Part shown: positions 55,619-64,000 of the stretch, in pieces | Layout: every line of letters starts with the position of its first letter | How positions within the stretch are numbered: the stretch's first letter is position 1 | Source of the DNA: Paracoccus kondratievae | GTDB taxonomy: Bacteria; Pseudomonadota; Alphaproteobacteria; Rhodobacterales; Rhodobacteraceae | NCBI RefSeq assembly: GCF_009301415.1 | Contig: NZ_CP045072.1 | Location: forward strand, 1,231,001 to 1,295,000 | Direction of reading: 5' to 3' | DNA length: 64,000 nt | Notes under the pieces: model-generated | What the model was told of the DNA's origin: nothing | The model's database searches: none | What the model saw: the letters and a program-made list of their open reading frames with translations, nothing else | Program-made: the position numbers and the translations under genes

Positions 55619-56988
55619 GAGGCCAGCCCCAGAAATGCAAAGAAACCCATCATATCGGTCATGGTGGTGACGAAAGTCCCCGAGGCCAGTGCCGGGTCAA
55701 GCCCCAGCCTGCTAAGCCCCAATGGCACCAGCACACCGCCCATGGCCGCCACGATCTGGTTGGCGATCATCGCCGCACCCAGAACCAGTCCGATCTCCAG
55801 ACTGCCCAAAAAGAACACGCCGGCCATGATCAGGATCACCGCAAGGCCGACACCGTTAAGCAGCCCCGCCCCCAATTCGCGGAGGATGACGCGCCGCGCA
55901 TTTGCGCTGGTCAGTTCGCGCGTGGCAAGCGCCCGCACCGCCACGGCCAGGGACTGCGTTCCCGCAATCCCTCCGGTCGAGGCGACGATCGGCATCAGCG
56001 CCGCCAGAATGACCAGTTGGGCCAGCGTCGATTCAAAGCGCGAGATGACCAGCGCCGAAAGCGATGCGGTACAGAGGTTGATCACCAGCCACGGCAGGCG
56101 CTGACGCACGGTCTGGAAAGGCCCGTCTGAAACGTGGCTCTCGTCCGAGACGCGGGCCATGCGCAGAAAGTCCTCTTCATGCTCTTCGTCCAGCACCGAC
56201 ATGGCGTCGTCGATGGTGATGACACCAACCAGACGATCATCGTCATCGACCACCGGTGCCGAGATCAGGTGATATTTGTTGAAAGCATAGGCGACGTCAC
56301 CTTCGTCCTGACGGGCCGAGATGGTGCGGAAACTATCCTCGGTAATGTCACGCAAGGGCGTGGCCCGGCGAGAGGCCAACAGCTTACCCAGCGTGACATA
56401 ACCCGTCGGATGACGGCGTGGATCGACCAGCACGACATGATAGAACTGGTCGGGCAGCCATTCTTCGGCGCGCAGAAAGTCGATGGCCTCGCCCACGGTC
56501 CAATGTTCGGGCGCAGTCACGACCTCGGATTGCATCAGACGACCGGCCGAATATTCGGGCCAGGTCAGCGAACGCTCGACTGCGGCACGGTCGGAATCGT
56601 CCAGCGCAGCAAGGATGGCCTGCTGTTCGGGCGCCTCCATGTCCTCGATCAGGTCAACGACGTCGTCGCTGTCCATTTCGCGCACGGCTTCGGTCAGTAC
56701 CTCATGGGGCAGCTGCTCGATCACCTCTTCGCGGATCGATTCATCGATCTCGGACAGGATCTCGCCGTCAATCTCGCCTGAATAGAGCTGCAGGAACGCG
56801 CGCCGGCGCGCCGGCGTCAGTTGCTCAATCAGGTCGGCAACGTCGGCGGCGTGCATCGACTCAAGCAACTCGTCCAGCACCTGCCCGTCCTGCTCATCTA
56901 TCGCCCGGTTGATCGGGTCGAGATTCTGCCGGCTCAGCTGGAATTCGGCTTCCGAGGTATCGGTCTCGGTCTCGCGCGGCTCGGTCAT
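55603..56988 (-). CDS. mgtE: Magnesium transporter MgtE
   Basis: A 461-residue Mg2+ channel with the N-terminal MgtE domain (HAADVADLIEQLTPARRRAFLQL and repeated ISE/EQL helices), two CBS domains (about 145-260, VMSVLDEEHEEDFL at the end) and five membrane segments containing the selectivity region PIVASTGGIAGTQSLAVAVRALA. The CBS/N domain gates the pore by sensing cytosolic Mg2+. It overlaps the cyclo-ligase gene by 16 bases. No M-box riboswitch was recognised upstream (56989-57097). Confidence 0.95.
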   Translation of the reverse strand: MTEPRETETDTSEAEFQLSRQNLDPINRAIDEQDGQVLDELLESMHAADVADLIEQLTPARRRAFLQLYSGEIDGEILSEIDESIREEVIEQLPHEVLTEAVREMDSDDVVDLIEDMEAPEQQAILAALDDSDRAAVERSLTWPEYSAGRLMQSEVVTAPEHWTVGEAIDFLRAEEWLPDQFYHVVLVDPRRHPTGYVTLGKLLASRRATPLRDITEDSFRTISARQDEGDVAYAFNKYHLISAPVVDDDDRLVGVITIDDAMSVLDEEHEEDFLRMARVSDESHVSDGPFQTVRQRLPWLVINLCTASLSALVISRFESTLAQLVILAALMPIVASTGGIAGTQSLAVAVRALATRELTSANARRVILRELGAGLLNGVGLAVILIMAGVFFLGSLEIGLVLGAAMIANQIVAAMGGVLVPLGLSRLGLDPALASGTFVTTMTDMMGFFAFLGLASWFLV

Positions 56989-57097
56989 CGGCAGACGGCC
57001 TCCTTGCTGGACTTTCGTGTGGTGACGAGGATTGGGGTCTGGTGCTGTCGGACAGCGCTATCAGTCGGCGGCACCATAGGGGCCTTGCCGCGGGGGC

Positions 57098-57910
57098 TCA
57101 ATCACCCTTTAGAAGGGCCAGCGCCTCGGCGTGCAATTCTGCCGATCCGGCGGCAAGGATCGTGCCGCCGTTATGGGCAGGCCCACCCTGCCAATCGGTC
57201 ACCACACCCCCTGCGGCCCGTATCACGGCAATCGGCGCAACAACGTCATATGGCTGAAGCCCGGCCTCGATCACCAGATCGACGTGACCGGCGGCAAGCA
57301 GCGCATAGGCGTAGCAATCAAGTCCATAGCGAACCAGACGTGCCCGCGAGGCAACGCGGGAAAATGCAGCATGTTCGGCGGGACTTCCGACCTCGGGATA
57401 GGTGCTCATCAGCGTTGCCTGCGCCAGGGCGACCCCCCGGCGCGCGCCAAGCGGGACCGAACCCGCGCGCGATATCAGTTGGGCGCGGCCAAAACCGCCC
57501 TCGAAACGCTCATCAAGATGGGGCTGATCAACAATGCCATAAATCGGCCCCTGCGCATCGCTGACGCCGATCAGGACGCCCCAGCTAGGCGCCCCGGCCA
57601 TAAAGGCGCGGGTGCCATCTATGGGGTCCAGCACCCAGGTCAGACCGCTTTGCCCGCTTTGCCCGCCATATTCTTCGCCCAAAATGCCATCTTCTGGACA
57701 CTCGGCGGCCAGAATGGCACGCATGGCACGCTCGCTTGCGCGGTCAGCCTGAGTCACCGGATCAAAGCCGGTGGTGGATTTATTGTCAGGTCGCAGCAAC
57801 GGGCTGCGAAACAGGCTCAGCGTCTCGGTCCGGGCAGCATCGGCAAGACGATGCGCCACGGCCATGATCCGTTCAGCCCGCTCAGGAGTGATCTCGTTCG
57901 CACTCGTCAT
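57098..57910 (-). CDS. hisN: Inositol-monophosphatase-family phosphatase, probable histidinol phosphatase (HisN type)
   Basis: A 270-residue Mg2+-dependent phosphatase. Metal-binding motifs are GILGEEYGG, WVLDPIDGTRAFMAG and GLQPYDVVAPIAVIRAAGG. Details around these (TGFDPVTQADRASERAMRAIL, LMSTYPEVGSP, RYGLDCYAYALLAAGHVDLVIE) match the histidinol-phosphatase subgroup better than general inositol phosphatases. In actinobacteria and alphaproteobacteria this enzyme completes the histidine pathway. No other his genes are in the window. The subgroup call is by recollection. Confidence 0.8.
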   Translation of the reverse strand: MTSANEITPERAERIMAVAHRLADAARTETLSLFRSPLLRPDNKSTTGFDPVTQADRASERAMRAILAAECPEDGILGEEYGGQSGQSGLTWVLDPIDGTRAFMAGAPSWGVLIGVSDAQGPIYGIVDQPHLDERFEGGFGRAQLISRAGSVPLGARRGVALAQATLMSTYPEVGSPAEHAAFSRVASRARLVRYGLDCYAYALLAAGHVDLVIEAGLQPYDVVAPIAVIRAAGGVVTDWQGGPAHNGGTILAAGSAELHAEALALLKGD

Positions 57911-57995
57911 GGCCTGCCCCCGTGGTAATGCCTTGGGCGCAGGTTTAGCCGCAGAGTTCTTTGAACGAAAGCCTTGGAGCTACGACCTGCCGTTG

Positions 57996-58355
57996 TCAGG
58001 CCGCGTCCGACAGGACACGGGCGAGTTCAAAGATCTGGCGACGCTGCGCTTCGGGCATGGCGTAATATGCACGCACCAGTTGCAGCGCCTCTTTATCGGC
58101 CAGAATATCCCCCTCGATCGTGCTGTGGGTGTGGCCATCTTCGAGACCCTCGAAGAAAAAGCTGACCGGCACCTCTACCGCCTGCGCGATATCCCAAAGC
58201 CGGGACGCCGAAACACGGTTCATCCCGGTTTCATATTTTTGAATTTGTTGAAACTTGATACCAACTTTTTCAGCAAGCTGTTGCTGCGTCATACCGATCA
58301 TCCAACGGCGATGGCGGATGCGCTTACCAACGTGAACGTCTACATTATGCTTCAT
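57996..58355 (-). CDS. XRE-family transcriptional regulator
   Basis: A 119-residue regulator with an N-terminal helix-turn-helix (about 12-66: GKRIRHRRWMIGMTQQQLAEKVGIKFQQIQKYETGMNRVSASRLWDIA) and a short C-terminal helical extension (ADKEALQLVRAYYAMPEAQRRQIFELARVL). This compact single-HTH type with FFFEGLE after the domain is widespread in Rhodobacterales. The ATG at 58355 has GAGG eight bases upstream; an ATG six codons earlier is less well placed. Divergent from a quinone oxidoreductase gene; the targets are unknown. Confidence 0.9.
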   Translation of the reverse strand: MKHNVDVHVGKRIRHRRWMIGMTQQQLAEKVGIKFQQIQKYETGMNRVSASRLWDIAQAVEVPVSFFFEGLEDGHTHSTIEGDILADKEALQLVRAYYAMPEAQRRQIFELARVLSDAA

Positions 58356-58554
58356 AGTAACAACCTCACTCAATCTGAACGGGCGCTACAACAGATTGTC
58401 GTATTTTTCGAGTTCCATGTTATCCACTTGTCCAAAAAGACAATCGTTTGCAGTGGGCAATAATCACTCGAAGACAGCCCCCATGATCAACAGAAAAAAC
58501 GCGCGCAATGACATGATGCAATTGGGAGGAAATGTGCAAAAACGCTGGAAAACA

Positions 58555-59502
58555 ATGCAAATCAAGAAAATACCCGGCACCCCCGTTCCTGCCGATGTGA
58601 CACTTGCGCCACCAGGTCCTGGTGATGTGCTGGTAAGGCTGCGGGCCGCAGCGCTGAATTTCGCCGATTTGCTTATGACGCAAGGTCACTATCAGGAAAC
58701 GCCCTCTCCGCCCTTCATTCCGGGCCTCGAAGGCGCCGGAGAGGTGATTGCGACCGGCCCGGATGTATTGATTCCCCCCGGTACCCGCGTTGCGGTATTG
58801 AGCCAGGGCACTGTGGCGCAGGCGAACCTGTTTCCCGCCGCAAGCTGCCACCCGATCCCCAACGGGATGAGCTTTGAAGAGGCCGCCGGTTTTCTGATCG
58901 CCTATGGCACCAGCCATTTTGCCCTGACCCGGCGTGCCGGGTTGCGGCAGGGCGAAACGCTGGCGGTTCTGGGCGCCGCAGGCGGTGTCGGACTAACTGC
59001 TGTCGAAATCGGCGCGGCCCTTGGGGCGCGAGTCATTGCCGTGGCGCGGGGCGAGGACAAACTTACTGTCGCCCGGGCGGCCGGGGCCACCGATTGCATC
59101 GACAGTGCCGCCTGCCCTGATCTCAGGGCCGCACTGCGTGAGCTGGGCGGTGCCGATATCGTCTATGACCCGGTCGGCGACAAACCGGGCGAGGCTGCCT
59201 TTGGCGCGCTGAGACCGGGCGGACGCTTTCTCATCATCGGCTTCGCGGGGGGCCGGCCTCCGGCGTTGCCGCTGAACCACGCGCTGGTCAAGAACATCGC
59301 AATCCACGGGTTCTACTGGGGGGGTTATCAGAAGCTCGACCCCGCGCTTTTGCGCCAGGATATCGCCGCCCTTTTTGCACTATATGACCAAGGCAGGCTG
59401 CGCCCACATGTCGGCGCCACCCTTCCGCTGGAGCGGCTGGACGAAGGATATGAGCTGTTGCGCAGCCGCCGCTCGACCGGGAAAGTCATCATCAGTTTAT
59501 GA
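58555..59502 (+). CDS. Zinc-independent quinone oxidoreductase (MDR family)
   Basis: A 315-residue medium-chain reductase of the NADPH:quinone oxidoreductase type. AALNFADLLMTQGHYQETPSPPFIPGLEGAGEV is the QOR signature region, AVLGAAGGVGLTAVEIGAALGARVIAVARGEDK binds NADPH, and no zinc-binding cysteines are present. ATG at 58555 gives the family-typical length. A GTG at 58534 with a good GGGAGG upstream would add seven residues and is a serious alternative. The substrate is not known; many homologues reduce quinones or enoyl thioesters. Confidence 0.88.
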   Translation: MQIKKIPGTPVPADVTLAPPGPGDVLVRLRAAALNFADLLMTQGHYQETPSPPFIPGLEGAGEVIATGPDVLIPPGTRVAVLSQGTVAQANLFPAASCHPIPNGMSFEEAAGFLIAYGTSHFALTRRAGLRQGETLAVLGAAGGVGLTAVEIGAALGARVIAVARGEDKLTVARAAGATDCIDSAACPDLRAALRELGGADIVYDPVGDKPGEAAFGALRPGGRFLIIGFAGGRPPALPLNHALVKNIAIHGFYWGGYQKLDPALLRQDIAALFALYDQGRLRPHVGATLPLERLDEGYELLRSRRSTGKVIISL

Positions 59503-59624
59503 AATTTATGTCAGATTGGCGAGAAACCGTTCGCTTTGCATTGAAAAAACCTCAGTTATCGCCAATATCTTCCCCGATGGTGGGCCGTCCGGGCCGCACC
59601 GCGATTTCTGACCGGGGAGAACTT

Positions 59625-60395
59625 ATGGCAGATCACTATTCTATCCGCACGGCCGGGACCGCGACGCGCTCGGCTGCCGTGGATGAGGGCCTGCGCGCCT
59701 ATATGAACAAGGTCTATGGCCTTATGGCCGTGGGCATGCTGGTGACCGCTGGCGCTGCCTGGGGTATGGCCGGGCTGACCCTGTCCGACACCCCCACGCA
59801 ATGGATGCTGGGCAACGGCAAATACCTGACCGATCTTGGCAAGACCCTGTATCTGTCGCCGGTGAAATGGGCAGTAACCTTTGCGCCGCTGCTGATGGTG
59901 TTTGCCTTTGGCGCCGCGCTGAATCGCCTGTCGGTGCAGGGTGCGACGACGCTGTTCTACGCCTTCGCCGCGGTGATGGGCGTATCGATCAGCTGGATTT
60001 TTGCCGCCTACACCTCTTTCTCGATCGTGCAGACCTTCCTGATCACCGCGATCGCCTTTGCCGGGCTGTCGATCTGGGGCTACACCACCAAGCGTAACCT
60101 CTCGGGGATGGGCACTTTCCTGATGATGGGCCTCATCGGCCTGATCGTCGCGTCGATCGTGAACATTTTCCTGAAATCCGGCGCCATGCAATTCGCCATC
60201 TCGGCGATCGGCGTGCTGATCTTTGCCGGGCTGACTGCCTTTGACACGCAGAACATCAAGAACACCTATCTGCAACTGGCAGAGTCGGATCAGGAATTCC
60301 TGGGCAAATCCGCGATCATGGGTGCGCTGCAGCTGTATCTGGACTTCCTGAACCTGTTCATGTTCCTGCTGCAGTTCCTTGGCAACCGCGAGTGA
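59625..60395 (+). CDS. Bax inhibitor-1/YccA family membrane protein
   Basis: A 256-residue protein with seven predicted membrane helices and the BI-1 motifs: LRAYMNKVYGLMAVGMLVTAGAAW, the central FAAYTSFSIVQTFLITAIAF, and the C-terminal GLTAFDTQNIKNTY with LQLYLDFLNLFMFLLQFLG. Family members are pH-sensitive calcium-leak or envelope-stress proteins, such as YbhL/YccA. GGGGAGAA precedes the ATG at 59625; the open frame upstream is not BI-1-like. A strong terminator follows. Confidence 0.93.
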   Translation: MADHYSIRTAGTATRSAAVDEGLRAYMNKVYGLMAVGMLVTAGAAWGMAGLTLSDTPTQWMLGNGKYLTDLGKTLYLSPVKWAVTFAPLLMVFAFGAALNRLSVQGATTLFYAFAAVMGVSISWIFAAYTSFSIVQTFLITAIAFAGLSIWGYTTKRNLSGMGTFLMMGLIGLIVASIVNIFLKSGAMQFAISAIGVLIFAGLTAFDTQNIKNTYLQLAESDQEFLGKSAIMGALQLYLDFLNLFMFLLQFLGNRE

Positions 60396-60420
60396 TCGCT
60401 CAATAACCAAGGCAAACACA

Positions 60421-60456
60421 AAGGGCCGGGCCATTCGCCCGGCCCTTTCGTTTTTC
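60421..60456 (+). terminator. Rho-independent terminator of the BI-1 gene
   Basis: AAAGGGCCGGGC and GCCCGGCCCTTT form a 12-bp perfect stem with a short loop, then CGTTTTT. It could work on both strands. Confidence 0.9.
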
Positions 60457-60595
60457 CGATCAGCCAGACCGGCAGGATTGGCTGTCTGAGAGTTGATTAT
60501 TGAATGGCTCACGGCGATTTTTCGCAGACATCACAATCGATCCGGGTATTTCGCTCTTTTATGTGATGCAATAGGCGTCTGCTTTGTTGCACCCG

Positions 60596-60612
60596 GATAT
60601 TCCGGGAATATC
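60596..60612. repeat. Perfect 17-base palindrome in a gene-free stretch
   Basis: GATATTCC-G-GGAATATC is an 8-1-8 perfect palindrome. The gap 60457-60807 contains no gene; it also has GGGCTTT/AAAGCCC (60686-60711). It may be an operator or remnant. Confidence 0.45.
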
Positions 60613-60807
60613 TGCCGCCAATTCGCCGCCGTGGCAGGCGCCATAGCAGCATCCGAATCATTTGGGTTTTTGTCGGGTTGATCCGGGCTTTACGACACAA
60701 GAAAAGCCCAGAAACACCACACAACTATTCGTCAGTACCGATCTGCACTGCGGCTTGCCATCGCAGTAACCAGGATGCCCGGAATCAGCTTAACACATTG
60801 AATTCAT

Positions 60808-60884
60808 TGGCGGGCCCGGAAGGGCTCGAACCCTCAACCTTGGACTTAGAAGGTCCCTGCTCTATCCAGTTGAGCTACGGGCCC
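60808..60884 (-). tRNA. tRNA-Arg (anticodon UCU)
   Basis: On the minus strand: acceptor GGGCCCG, D arm GCTCAACTGGATAGAGC, anticodon loop CTTCTAA (anticodon TCT), T arm GAGGGTTCGAGCCCTTC, acceptor CGGGCCC and encoded CCA. All arms pair normally. Confidence 0.97.
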
Positions 60885-60928
60885 GCACGGCCGCAGTCAT
60901 GGCGCAGGATTGCGGCTGAATCAACCGT

Positions 60929-61411
60929 TCAATCCCGATCTGAAAGCGCAATTGTCATGAAGACACTGTTCGGATCGGGCTGGTAGTCGCCAAAGGGCAG
61001 GCATTCGACGAAACCCGCCCGCGCATAAAGCCCGCGCGCAGCGATAAAGGTCGGCTGTACCCCGGTCTCAAGGCTGAGCCGCGCCATGCCCTCTGCCCGG
61101 GCGTAGGCAATCAGCGCCTCAAGCATGCGCCGCGAATGGCCACGGCCACGCGCCTCGGTCAGCACATGCATGGATTTGATTTCGCCATGATCTGGACCGA
61201 TGCGCTTGACCGCACCCATGGCCAGCGGCACACCCCCTTCGCGCAGCACAAAAAAGGCGATCTCTGGCCGCTCAAGCTCGGCGCGGGGCAACATATGGAT
61301 CGATTCCGGCGGGGTATCAGCGTGCATATCCGCGGTGTGCCGCTCAAAAAGCAGCGCCAGATCTTCGCCCAACGGGCTTTCCTGACCGATCACCGGATCG
61401 CCGACACTCAT
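60929..61411 (-). CDS. GNAT-family acetyltransferase
   Basis: A 160-residue N-acetyltransferase. The acetyl-CoA-binding motif A is ARGRGHSRRMLEALIAYARAEG (about 96-117), preceded by GEIKSMHVL and followed by LSLETGVQPTFIAARGLYARAGF, the pattern of YafP/ElaA-type small-molecule or protein N-terminal acetyltransferases. The start MSVGDPV at 61411 has GGAAG seven bases upstream. The substrate is unknown. The 279-base gap to the divergent cysA (61412-61690) should hold both promoters; nothing further was recognised there. Confidence 0.88.
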   Translation of the reverse strand: MSVGDPVIGQESPLGEDLALLFERHTADMHADTPPESIHMLPRAELERPEIAFFVLREGGVPLAMGAVKRIGPDHGEIKSMHVLTEARGRGHSRRMLEALIAYARAEGMARLSLETGVQPTFIAARGLYARAGFVECLPFGDYQPDPNSVFMTIALSDRD

Positions 61412-61690
61412 GGTTTTGCTTCCCTTTTGCACTGCGCGGCGGGCTTAGCAGCACCTGTGCAGGTTGCAAAGCGTCGGTGCAGCAGGCCGCATGAAAAATA
61501 AGGAAGAATGCGCTTGGCAGCAGGCCAGAGGCCGGATGCTTTCCGCCCGCAGGCGACAGGACGGGAACCAATGAGCTTTGGCCCCGGCAGGCGTGGGAAA
61601 ACGTTCGCGACAGCCCAAGGTGTCAAGGGCTTGCGCCGCTTGTCCGGTCCCCAGCCGACCGCTACCTCTGCTTTTGAAACGGAGGCGCCC

Positions 61691-62791
61691 ATGTCCATCG
61701 TCATCGAGCACATGACCAAAAGCTTCGACGGCACATCGGTGCTGCGGGGCATCGACCTGACCATCGAATCGGGCGAGCTGGTGGCATTGCTGGGCCCCTC
61801 GGGGTCGGGCAAGACGACGCTGCTAAAGATCATCGCCGGGCTTGACTGGCCCGATGCCGGGGGCTTGCGCGTTCATGGTGCCGACTGGCTGCATCTGGCG
61901 GCACAGGACCGCCGCATCGGCTTTGTCTTTCAGCATTATGCGCTGTTTCCGCACATGACCGTGCGCGACAACATCGCTTTTGGCCTGACCGTGCGCCCGC
62001 GGGCCGAACGACCGGGCAAGGCGGTGATTGCAGCCAAGGTGAACCAGCTGCTTGAGTTCCTGCAGATCGGCCACCTGGGCGACCGCTATCCGACACAGCT
62101 GTCGGGCGGACAGCGCCAGCGTGTCGCACTTGGCCGGGCGTTGGCCATTGAACCGACGGTGCTGCTGCTTGATGAGCCCTTTGGCGCGCTCGACGCTGCG
62201 GTGCGCCGCGACCTGCGCGCCTGGCTGCGCGAGGTGCATGACGAAACCGGCTCGACCACCATCTTTGTCACCCACGATCAGGAAGAGGCTTTCGAGCTTG
62301 CAGATCGCGTCGTGGTGATGGGCGAAGGCCGGATTGAACAGATCGGCAATGCCGACCAGATCCACGACCATCCTGCCAGTCCCTTTGTCGCCCGGTTCAT
62401 GGGCGCGACGATCGAGCTGCCGGTAATGCTGAACGCCGGCCGGACCGAGGCACAGGGACTCGACGCCAGTCGTCTGCAGCGCCGCGCCCTGCCCGACGGG
62501 CCCGGAACCCTGTTTCTGCGCCCTGCCGATGTCACGCCGCTCGCCGATCCCTCGGGACGCTGGCAGATCGTACGGCGCACCAGCAATGGTGCGCTGTTGC
62601 GGCTTGAGCTGACAGATGGAGCGCAGCACTTTGGCATCGACCTGCCCCGACGTGCACCCGAGGCACAGGGTCTCTCCCCCGGTGCGCGCGTGAACCTGCG
62701 CCCCGAGGCAGGCACGATCTTTCCCGGCCCCCGCACCAGCCAGCCGACGGCCGCCACAACCGAATTCCCCCGCAAGGAGAAAAGCCTATGA
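61691..62791 (+). CDS. cysA: Sulfate/thiosulfate ABC transporter ATP-binding protein
   Basis: A 366-residue ATPase of the sulfate importer. Walker A is LGPSGSGKTTLLK (about 34-46), the signature is LSGGQRQRVALGRAL, Walker B VLLLDEPFGALDAAVR, and the switch region TTIFVTHDQEEAFELADR. The C-terminal TOBE-like domain (about 240-350, LFLRPADVTPLAD) is regulatory. The start at 61691 has GGAGG upstream. Its TGA overlaps the ATG of the binding-protein gene. The order ATPase-binding protein-permease differs from the classical cysPTWA. Confidence 0.93.
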   Translation: MSIVIEHMTKSFDGTSVLRGIDLTIESGELVALLGPSGSGKTTLLKIIAGLDWPDAGGLRVHGADWLHLAAQDRRIGFVFQHYALFPHMTVRDNIAFGLTVRPRAERPGKAVIAAKVNQLLEFLQIGHLGDRYPTQLSGGQRQRVALGRALAIEPTVLLLDEPFGALDAAVRRDLRAWLREVHDETGSTTIFVTHDQEEAFELADRVVVMGEGRIEQIGNADQIHDHPASPFVARFMGATIELPVMLNAGRTEAQGLDASRLQRRALPDGPGTLFLRPADVTPLADPSGRWQIVRRTSNGALLRLELTDGAQHFGIDLPRRAPEAQGLSPGARVNLRPEAGTIFPGPRTSQPTAATTEFPRKEKSL

Positions 62792-63786
62792 TTATCCGCA
62801 AGCTTCACGTCGCCGCATTGGCGCTGCTTCTGGGCGCAGGCCCGGCGCTGGCTCAGGACAAGATCCTGAACGTCAGCTATGATATCGCCCGCGAATTGTT
62901 CGAAGCGCTGAACCCCGAGTTTCAGGCCTACTGGAAGGACAAAACCGGCCGCGACGTGACTGTCGACCAAAGCCACGGCGGTTCGTCGAAACAGGCCCGC
63001 GCCATTCTTGAAGGGCTGCCGGCGGATGTGGTGACCTTCAACCAGGAAACCGATGTGGACGTGCTGGCCAAGAACGGCCTCGTGGCCGAGGACTGGCGCG
63101 AGGCGCTGCCGAACGGCGCGTCGCCCTATTACTCGCTGCCCGCCTTCCTGGTGCGCAAGGGCAACCCGAAAGGCATCAAGGACTGGTCCGATCTTGCCCG
63201 GGACGACGTGCAGGCGGTGTTCCCTAACCCCAAGACCAGCGGCAATGGCCGTTACACCTATCTGGCCGCCTATGCCTATGCGCTGACCCAAGAGGGCGGC
63301 TCGCCCGAAAAGGCGCAGGAATTCGTCGGCAAGATCTTTGCCAATGTGCCGGTCTTTGACACCGGTGGCCGCGCAGCCACCCAGACCTTTGCCGAACGCG
63401 GCATCGGCGATGTGCTGATCACCTTTGAGGCTGAAACCAAGGGTATCGCCCGCCAATATGAGGCGGAGGGTTTTGAGGCCGTGACCCCGGCAACCAGCCT
63501 GTTTGCCGCCTTCCCGGTGGCGGTGGTCACCGAAAACGCCGAAAAGAACGGCTCGACCGAGGTTTCGACCGAATACCTCAAGTGGCTTTACACGCCCGAG
63601 GCCCAGGAAACCCTGGCCGGGAACCACTATCGCGTCACCGATCAAGAGGTCGCGGCCAAACACGCCGCCGACTTCCCCGAGGTCAAGTTGCTGACCGTGG
63701 ACGAAGTCTTTGGCGGCTGGGACAAGATCAATACCGAGCATCTGGCCGAGGGCGGGATTCTCGACAAGGTCTTTGTTAACCAATGA
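62788..63786 (+). CDS. sbp: Periplasmic sulfate-binding protein
   Basis: A 332-residue binding protein with a signal peptide (MIIRKLHVAALALLLGAGPALAQ). The family motifs are LNVSYDIARELFEALNPEF, VDQSHGGSSKQARAILEG and ADVVTFNQETDVDVLA, followed by NPKTSGNGRYTYLAAYAYA. These line the sulfate-binding cleft of Sbp/CysP. Start and cysA stop overlap (ATGA), and its own stop overlaps the permease start likewise, so all three are translationally coupled. Either sulfate or thiosulfate could be the ligand. Confidence 0.94.
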   Translation: MIIRKLHVAALALLLGAGPALAQDKILNVSYDIARELFEALNPEFQAYWKDKTGRDVTVDQSHGGSSKQARAILEGLPADVVTFNQETDVDVLAKNGLVAEDWREALPNGASPYYSLPAFLVRKGNPKGIKDWSDLARDDVQAVFPNPKTSGNGRYTYLAAYAYALTQEGGSPEKAQEFVGKIFANVPVFDTGGRAATQTFAERGIGDVLITFEAETKGIARQYEAEGFEAVTPATSLFAAFPVAVVTENAEKNGSTEVSTEYLKWLYTPEAQETLAGNHYRVTDQEVAAKHAADFPEVKLLTVDEVFGGWDKINTEHLAEGGILDKVFVNQ

Positions 63787-64000
63787 CGGCGGCTGCGGCC
63801 ATCAAGCCGAAACGGGTTCTGCCGGGGTTCTCTCTGAGCCTCGGCACGACCCTGCTTTATGTCGCCCTGGTGATCCTGATCCCGGTGATTGCACTGGTCC
63901 TTAAAGGGGCCGAGATCGGCCCCGCACGGTTCTGGGCCATCATCGCCGCGCCGCGTACGCTGGCGGCGCTGCGGGTGACGCTGACCGCTGCAGCACTGGC
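63783..64000 (+). CDS. cysT: Sulfate ABC transporter permease CysT, 3' truncated by the window
   Basis: The ATG at 63783 overlaps the sbp stop. The 72 visible residues read MTAAAAIKPKRVLPGFSLSLG, then a first membrane helix (TTLLYVALVILIPVIALVL) and ALRVTLTAAAL at the edge, typical of CysT/CysU N-termini. The gene continues beyond base 64000, and cysW would be expected next. It forms the membrane channel with CysW. Confidence 0.9.
   Translation, partial: MTAAAAIKPKRVLPGFSLSLGTTLLYVALVILIPVIALVLKGAEIGPARFWAIIAAPRTLAALRVTLTAAAL

Noticed and set aside
56989..57097. M-box or other magnesium riboswitch before mgtE
   Set aside because: The spacer is only 109 bases and lacks the conserved M-box elements.
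60808..60884. Integration site of a mobile element at tRNA-Arg
   Set aside because: No integrase is nearby and no repeat of the tRNA 3' end was found in the window.

Overview
The window is a high-GC bacterial chromosome segment whose gene content points to an alphaproteobacterium of the Rhodobacterales, most like Paracoccus. Indicators are a BioMNY biotin ECF transporter, a B12-dependent class II ribonucleotide reductase, a SulP transporter beside an ETHE1-like hydrolase, FlaF and DUF1217 flagellar proteins, a fused CysNC sulfate-activation protein and a rhizopine-type (moc) catabolic cluster. The organism is inferred from family content only.

Layout. 1-592: end of cysNC. 744-3999: hydantoin/allantoin-type module (Asp/Glu racemase-superfamily enzyme, NCS1 permease, divergent GntR regulator). 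3996-6691: SulP transporter and persulfide-dioxygenase-like hydrolase. 6867-8907: thiC under a TPP riboswitch. 8950-15358: TetR-adaptor-RND-outer membrane lipoprotein efflux operon. 15551-18038: small unknown gene, then a PlsC / CdsA-like / CDP-alcohol phosphotransferase operon. 18145-19983: ilvD. 20028-24229: tightly coupled operon bioM-bioN-bioY-short acyl-CoA ligase-variant thiolase. 24502-26195: two abutting, decayed IS5-family (IS427-like) elements. 26287-31149: visibly AT-richer island with part of a flagellar cluster (DUF1217, flaF, flagellin, FlgN-like, FlgJ-like, fliK, flgD) lacking the basal body, export apparatus, flgE and flbT. 31432-37058: LacI regulator plus mocD-mocE-mocB-mocF-mocC-like genes. 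37070-41648: capsule-type ABC exporter (KpsT, KpsE, KpsM) and UDP-galactopyranose mutase. 42065-44202: tRNA-Leu, lipA, peroxiredoxin. 44294-47588: DUF6456-like and DUF6477-like proteins and a HerA-like ATPase. 47589-48917: candidate small RNA, IalB protein and two terminators. 48925-54630: Deg protease, small unknown gene, nrdJ. 55034-60395: 5-FTHF cyclo-ligase, mgtE, hisN-type phosphatase, XRE regulator, quinone oxidoreductase, BI-1 protein. 60808-61411: tRNA-Arg and GNAT. 61691-64000: sulfate ABC transporter (cysA, sbp, start of cysT).

How the genes work together. Sulfur assimilation appears three times: sulfate activation at the left edge, SulP uptake with persulfide oxidation, and high-affinity ABC uptake at the right edge. 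The most distinctive units are the rhizopine-type operon (binding protein, diiron hydroxylase, Rieske ferredoxin, its reductase and a TIM-barrel isomerase), the biotin-uptake operon fused translationally to acyl-CoA enzymes whose thiolase lacks a second catalytic cysteine, the phospholipid headgroup trio resembling E. coli ynbAB, and the acquired flagellar fragment beside the insertion sequences. Everything is read by eye from the sequence; family names rest on motifs and remembered family features, not on searches.
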